8,676 nt of DNA. Origin: Candidatus Poseidonia sp. Its GTDB lineage: Archaea > Thermoplasmatota > Poseidoniia > Poseidoniales > Poseidoniaceae. Both the position numbers and the translations under genes were made by a program. This document shows, piece by piece, positions 6,372 to 8,676 of this stretch. The notes under the pieces are model-generated. The model worked only from the letters and a program-made list of their open reading frames with translations. It did no database searches and was not told the origin of the DNA. The stretch covers positions 1-8,676 of the forward strand of contig JALRLQ010000067.1 in the NCBI GenBank assembly GCA_023254365.1, read 5' to 3'. Each line of letters starts with the position of its first letter. Position 1 is the stretch's first letter.

Positions 6372-6457
6372 GCGTTTCTAACAGTTCAGTTTGCTTTTAT
6401 ACTCCTGTTCCTTGATGAAGAACACCGATTCAAAAGCCAACCTGTCGAGGGGAATGC
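6372..6457. promoter_or_regulatory. Divergent promoter region with a central TATA box
   Basis: This 86-bp gap separates the leftward redox operon from the rightward CoA-binding gene. Leftward, TATAAAAG (minus strand, 6401-6394), preceded by the purine-rich ACAGGAG as a possible BRE, is centred about 26-27 bases before the ATG at 6371, predicting a transcript with no leader. Rightward, the same bases read CTTTTATAC and could place a start near 6425, leaving a leader of about 33 bases that contains GAGGGG (6447-6452), five bases before the ATG at 6458. No other AT-rich element is obvious, so one box may serve both directions. Confidence 0.5.
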
Positions 6458-7126
6458 ATGCTCAGGGACGCCCATCCCGCCATTTTGGAAACCGTTCGGC
6501 AAGCGGAAAGCATCCACATTTTGGGCGCAGGCATGAACGCAGAGCGACCGGCCCACCGTGCCATTCACGACTTGGACGAGAAAGGATGGCGGCTGGTTCC
6601 CATCCATCCAAACGACGCTGGAGGAAGCATCCTTGGGCGCCCTATTCGCTCTTCGATTGACCACAACGTTCGTCCAGAAATCATCGTTTTCTTCCTTGCT
6701 CCTTTGCGAGTGAGAGAGGTCGTGCGCGAACTGGTGATGCACTACCCTGCAGACGCCATGCCGCTGCTTTGGTTTCAACCCGGTGCCGAAGACGAGGAAA
6801 CCCTCGAGATGCTCAACAATGCAGGAGTGCTCCACATCGTCGACGACTGCATTGTTCGCTTCGTGCAACGTCATCACCTGGCGGCCGTGAACGGGCAATC
6901 GCCTCAACCTTGGTACCTCCAAGTCGCCTCCGCAGACCAGAGCGGTTGTTCTGTCTGGACGGTCGAGTCCGCTCAAGAAACCCAACGGCCTCCGTCCACC
7001 GAGGTGGAGTGGTGTGGAGATCTCAAGGATTTGGAACATTCTGAACACGTCGTCCCACGGTACATTCGTGGCCTCAAACAAGACGGTGAAAGCCTCGCTG
7101 CCCTCGCACAACGTCTTGCTGTCTGA
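6458..7126 (+). CDS. CoA-binding domain protein (YccU-like) with C-terminal extension
   Basis: Soluble 222-residue protein. Residues about 8-143 match the CoA_binding_2 / YccU Rossmann domain related to the succinyl-CoA synthetase alpha subunit: IHILGAGMNAERPAHRAIHDL (19-39, split over strand, loop and helix), VPIHPNDAGGSILGRP (47-62), PEIIVFFLAP (73-82), the LLWFQPGAEDEE motif (103-114), and GVLHIVDDCIV (123-133). These positions correspond to nucleotide and CoA contacts in the family, but the biochemical role of stand-alone members is poorly known. Typical members are about 135-150 residues. Here about 75 more follow (145-222), ending in an amphipathic stretch GLKQDGESLAALAQRLAV. GAGGGG five bases upstream supports the ATG at 6458. 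The TGA stop is two bases from the stop of the convergent dehydrogenase gene. Confidence 0.9.
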   Translation: MLRDAHPAILETVRQAESIHILGAGMNAERPAHRAIHDLDEKGWRLVPIHPNDAGGSILGRPIRSSIDHNVRPEIIVFFLAPLRVREVVRELVMHYPADAMPLLWFQPGAEDEETLEMLNNAGVLHIVDDCIVRFVQRHHLAAVNGQSPQPWYLQVASADQSGCSVWTVESAQETQRPPSTEVEWCGDLKDLEHSEHVVPRYIRGLKQDGESLAALAQRLAV

Positions 7127-7128
7127 AG

Positions 7129-8178
7129 TCAAACCGGTGAGGCAGCAAACAGTGAACCGCCGTTGCCAAACGTTGCGTAATACAGCGTCCCATCCGGATG
7201 GAAGGTCAGCGGAAGCGGCGTCCCAGCATCCCAAGCAAAACGCGTGATTTCCGTGGCGTATGCCCCTTCGCCTTCGGCCCGAACATCGATTCGAACAATT
7301 TCGTGTCCTTGGGGCAACACGGTGTTCCAAGACCCGTACACCGTTGCGTAAAGGGTGAACCCTTCGGAAGGCGACAGCCCTGGCAGAGCAGAATGGGGCG
7401 GGCGAAGGTCAACGCCGTTCATCGAAGTGTGGGGCGTCCAGATGCCAACCGGGGCTTCGGTTCCGTCCGGCACGGGATGGTCGGGGTCGTCATCGGGCCA
7501 CCCATAAGCGGCGCCGTCCTTCAGGAAGTTCAACTCCTCATGGGGATGGTCGCCTTCCCAATCTCGTCCGTTGTCGGTAAAGAAGTAGCCGTGCCCACCG
7601 ACCCAAACCCCGTCGAAGGAGTTGCGGACACCGCTGGCCAGCACCCCGTGGTCCCCGGTCGATGCGTTCACCCAAAGCAAGGCGCCGTTTCGTTCATCGG
7701 CTTCCGTGCAAATGTTGCAGGTTGAGCCGCTGTGCCAGAGCAGTGTGCCGTTGGGCATCACCTCAACGGCGTTGGTTTGGTGGTTGCCAACGGGTATGCC
7801 ATCGACCAGCACCGTACCGTTGACCAAGGTTCCATCGTCTCCAAAGCTGAACGATTGCAACCTTCCGGCTTCAGAGACATAGGCCATCTCGCCGTCAAGG
7901 GCCAACCCGTGAGGTCGATCCAAGCCTGAAAGCAAGGTTTGGCGAACATCGGTTTCAATGTTCAGCGACACAATGCGCCCGTCGTTCCGGTCGCAAACAA
8001 GCAGGTGCGTTTCATTCATCCAAACCAAACACGTTGGCCCACCAAGTTTGGTTGCCACGCGTTCGACTTCGTATCCTTCCACCACCGTCGGTTCATTGCC
8101 AGATACATAGGGGTAGAGTTGGCGAGCGAGCAGCATGGCGATCAACAACATCACCACGGGCGTCACGTGCCGCATCAT
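7129..8178 (-). CDS. Membrane-anchored sorbosone/glucose dehydrogenase-like beta-propeller
   Basis: Probable extracytoplasmic PQQ-type sugar dehydrogenase homologue of 349 residues. Residues about 4-24 form a single hydrophobic segment (signal peptide or anchor) and the rest is a six-bladed-propeller-type chain. Family marks include SGLDRPHGLAL (84-94), NHQTNAVEVMPNGTLLWHSGS (132-152; His133 aligns with the catalytic His region), a C-N-I-C pair (Cys154, Cys157) common in sorbosone dehydrogenase-like members, GVRNSFDGVW with the PQQ-contacting Arg185, TDNGRDWEGDHPHEELN (201-217), AYGWPDD and ATVYGSW near 278-284. The sugar substrate and the presence of PQQ in the host are not known from this window. 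The ATG at 8178 has GGAG six bases upstream, inside the end of the preceding gene, three bases after that gene's stop. The two are almost certainly co-transcribed. Confidence 0.88.
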   Translation of the reverse strand: MMRHVTPVVMLLIAMLLARQLYPYVSGNEPTVVEGYEVERVATKLGGPTCLVWMNETHLLVCDRNDGRIVSLNIETDVRQTLLSGLDRPHGLALDGEMAYVSEAGRLQSFSFGDDGTLVNGTVLVDGIPVGNHQTNAVEVMPNGTLLWHSGSTCNICTEADERNGALLWVNASTGDHGVLASGVRNSFDGVWVGGHGYFFTDNGRDWEGDHPHEELNFLKDGAAYGWPDDDPDHPVPDGTEAPVGIWTPHTSMNGVDLRPPHSALPGLSPSEGFTLYATVYGSWNTVLPQGHEIVRIDVRAEGEGAYATEITRFAWDAGTPLPLTFHPDGTLYYATFGNGGSLFAASPV

Positions 8179-8181
8179 CGG

Positions 8182-8676
8182 TTACTCCGTCGGTGAGGTG
8201 GGGCTTTCAACGATTCGGACCTCAACCCCCTCGTAGCGCACGGATACCACCACGGCTTCATCGCCCGAGCGGAGTGGTTGGCCGTGCTCAAACAACTGAA
8301 CGGTTTCGTTGGCATCCCATGTCGTCAAATCGTCGTCTCCAGCAACGATAAGGCATGGTGCTGGAGAAACGAGATTTGGGTCAAGCAGTGCAGGAAAGGA
8401 CTCGGGACTGAAGGCGGCCACCATGATGGTTGGGTACCTACGTTCGTCGTCTTCGTTGTAGTAACTGATGAACTGAACCTTGAACATCGACCCGTTCACG
8501 TCCAAGACGTAAACGCCTTGCACGGGCGTGACGCGATGAACGGTGATGTCGTAATCGTACCACTCCAGCCGTTGCGACGTATCGTTTGAGAAGGTCAATC
8601 CCTCTGTCGAGTTCACCTCGCCCAACACCACGTCTTCAACAAAGGCCCAACGGACACCTTCTGAGAGGAAGACATC
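8182..8676 (-). CDS. Partial secreted-type protein with HmuY-like segment (runs off right edge)
   Basis: The minus-strand frame is open from base 8676 to a TAA at 8184-8182, giving 164 residues. The GTG at 8631 is only an internal codon, because 15 further in-frame codons precede it, so the true N-terminus lies outside the window. The stretch WYDYDITVHRVTPVQGVYVL followed by MFKVQFISYYNEDDERRYPTI resembles the HmuY-type heme-binding fold, where a D/G-K-x-x-K-x-Q-x-x-S-Y-Y strand pair is typical. The match is by eye and moderate. The last 55 residues (DLTTWDANETVQLFEHGQPL, then SGDEAVVVSVRYEGVEVRIV) look like the strand-rich C-terminal half of an archaeal type IV pilin-like or other surface protein. 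N-x-S/T sites and the acidic composition also suggest an exterior location. It is first in a pair with the anchored dehydrogenase. Heme binding is a guess, not shown. Confidence 0.75.
   Translation of the reverse strand, partial: DVFLSEGVRWAFVEDVVLGEVNSTEGLTFSNDTSQRLEWYDYDITVHRVTPVQGVYVLDVNGSMFKVQFISYYNEDDERRYPTIMVAAFSPESFPALLDPNLVSPAPCLIVAGDDDLTTWDANETVQLFEHGQPLRSGDEAVVVSVRYEGVEVRIVESPTSPTE

Noticed and set aside
6386..7330. Long minus-strand frame of 314 codons over the CoA-binding gene
   Set aside because: It is the shadow of the plus-strand CoA-binding gene and of the dehydrogenase 3' end. Both of those have recognisable family motifs and ribosome sites, while this frame has Arg/Cys/His-biased composition and no domain.
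1..8676. CRISPR arrays, insertion sequences, long direct repeats
   Set aside because: I looked for spaced repeats, transposase motifs and terminal inverted repeats by eye and saw none. The long-range repeat search was not computational, so short dispersed repeats could be missed.

Overview
The window looks like a compact chromosomal piece of a planktonic euryarchaeon. My best guess is the marine group II / Poseidoniia type. This rests on archaeal-style TATA boxes placed about 26 bases before start codons (leaderless transcripts), GGTGA/GAGGGG-type ribosome sites, very tight gene packing, and the mix of small redox enzymes with surface-type proteins. The lineage is an inference, because no ribosomal RNA or other marker gene is present. 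GC is high (about 60-67% in the stretches I counted) except at the far left, where it falls to about 42% by hand count.

Layout. At the left edge, positions 1-375 hold the 5' part of an unrecognised AT-rich gene on the minus strand that runs out of the window. To its right (499-1829, minus) is a two-gene unit: a three-helix membrane protein followed by a GNAT-type acetyltransferase. A tRNA-Cys (anticodon GCA, CCA encoded) sits at 1928-2001 on the plus strand and is followed by a class I/II PLP-dependent aminotransferase (2085-3224). A TauE/SafE-like membrane transporter converges on the aminotransferase with a 12-bp 3' overlap (3213-3962, minus).

The centre (4026-6371, minus) is a tightly coupled redox operon: a short-chain dehydrogenase homologue whose catalytic Tyr position is Ile, an FAD-binding amine-oxidase/phytoene-desaturase-like protein (GTG start four bases after the previous stop), and a small Rieske [2Fe-2S] protein (ATGA overlap). 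The TauE-like gene lies 63 bp downstream on the same strand and may be read with it. A short divergent promoter (6372-6457) separates this operon from a plus-strand CoA-binding (YccU-like) protein with an unusual C-terminal extension (6458-7126). Two bases beyond that gene's stop ends a convergent minus-strand pair reaching the right edge: a membrane-anchored sorbosone/glucose dehydrogenase-like beta-propeller (7129-8178), preceded by a partial secreted-type protein with an HmuY-like segment (8182-8676).

Functionally, the clearest unit is the SDR-FAD-Rieske cassette, which looks like one multi-step oxidation or electron-transfer pathway of unknown substrate. The other genes are mostly single metabolic or surface functions. 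I saw no mobile element, CRISPR array, riboswitch or convincing intrinsic terminator.
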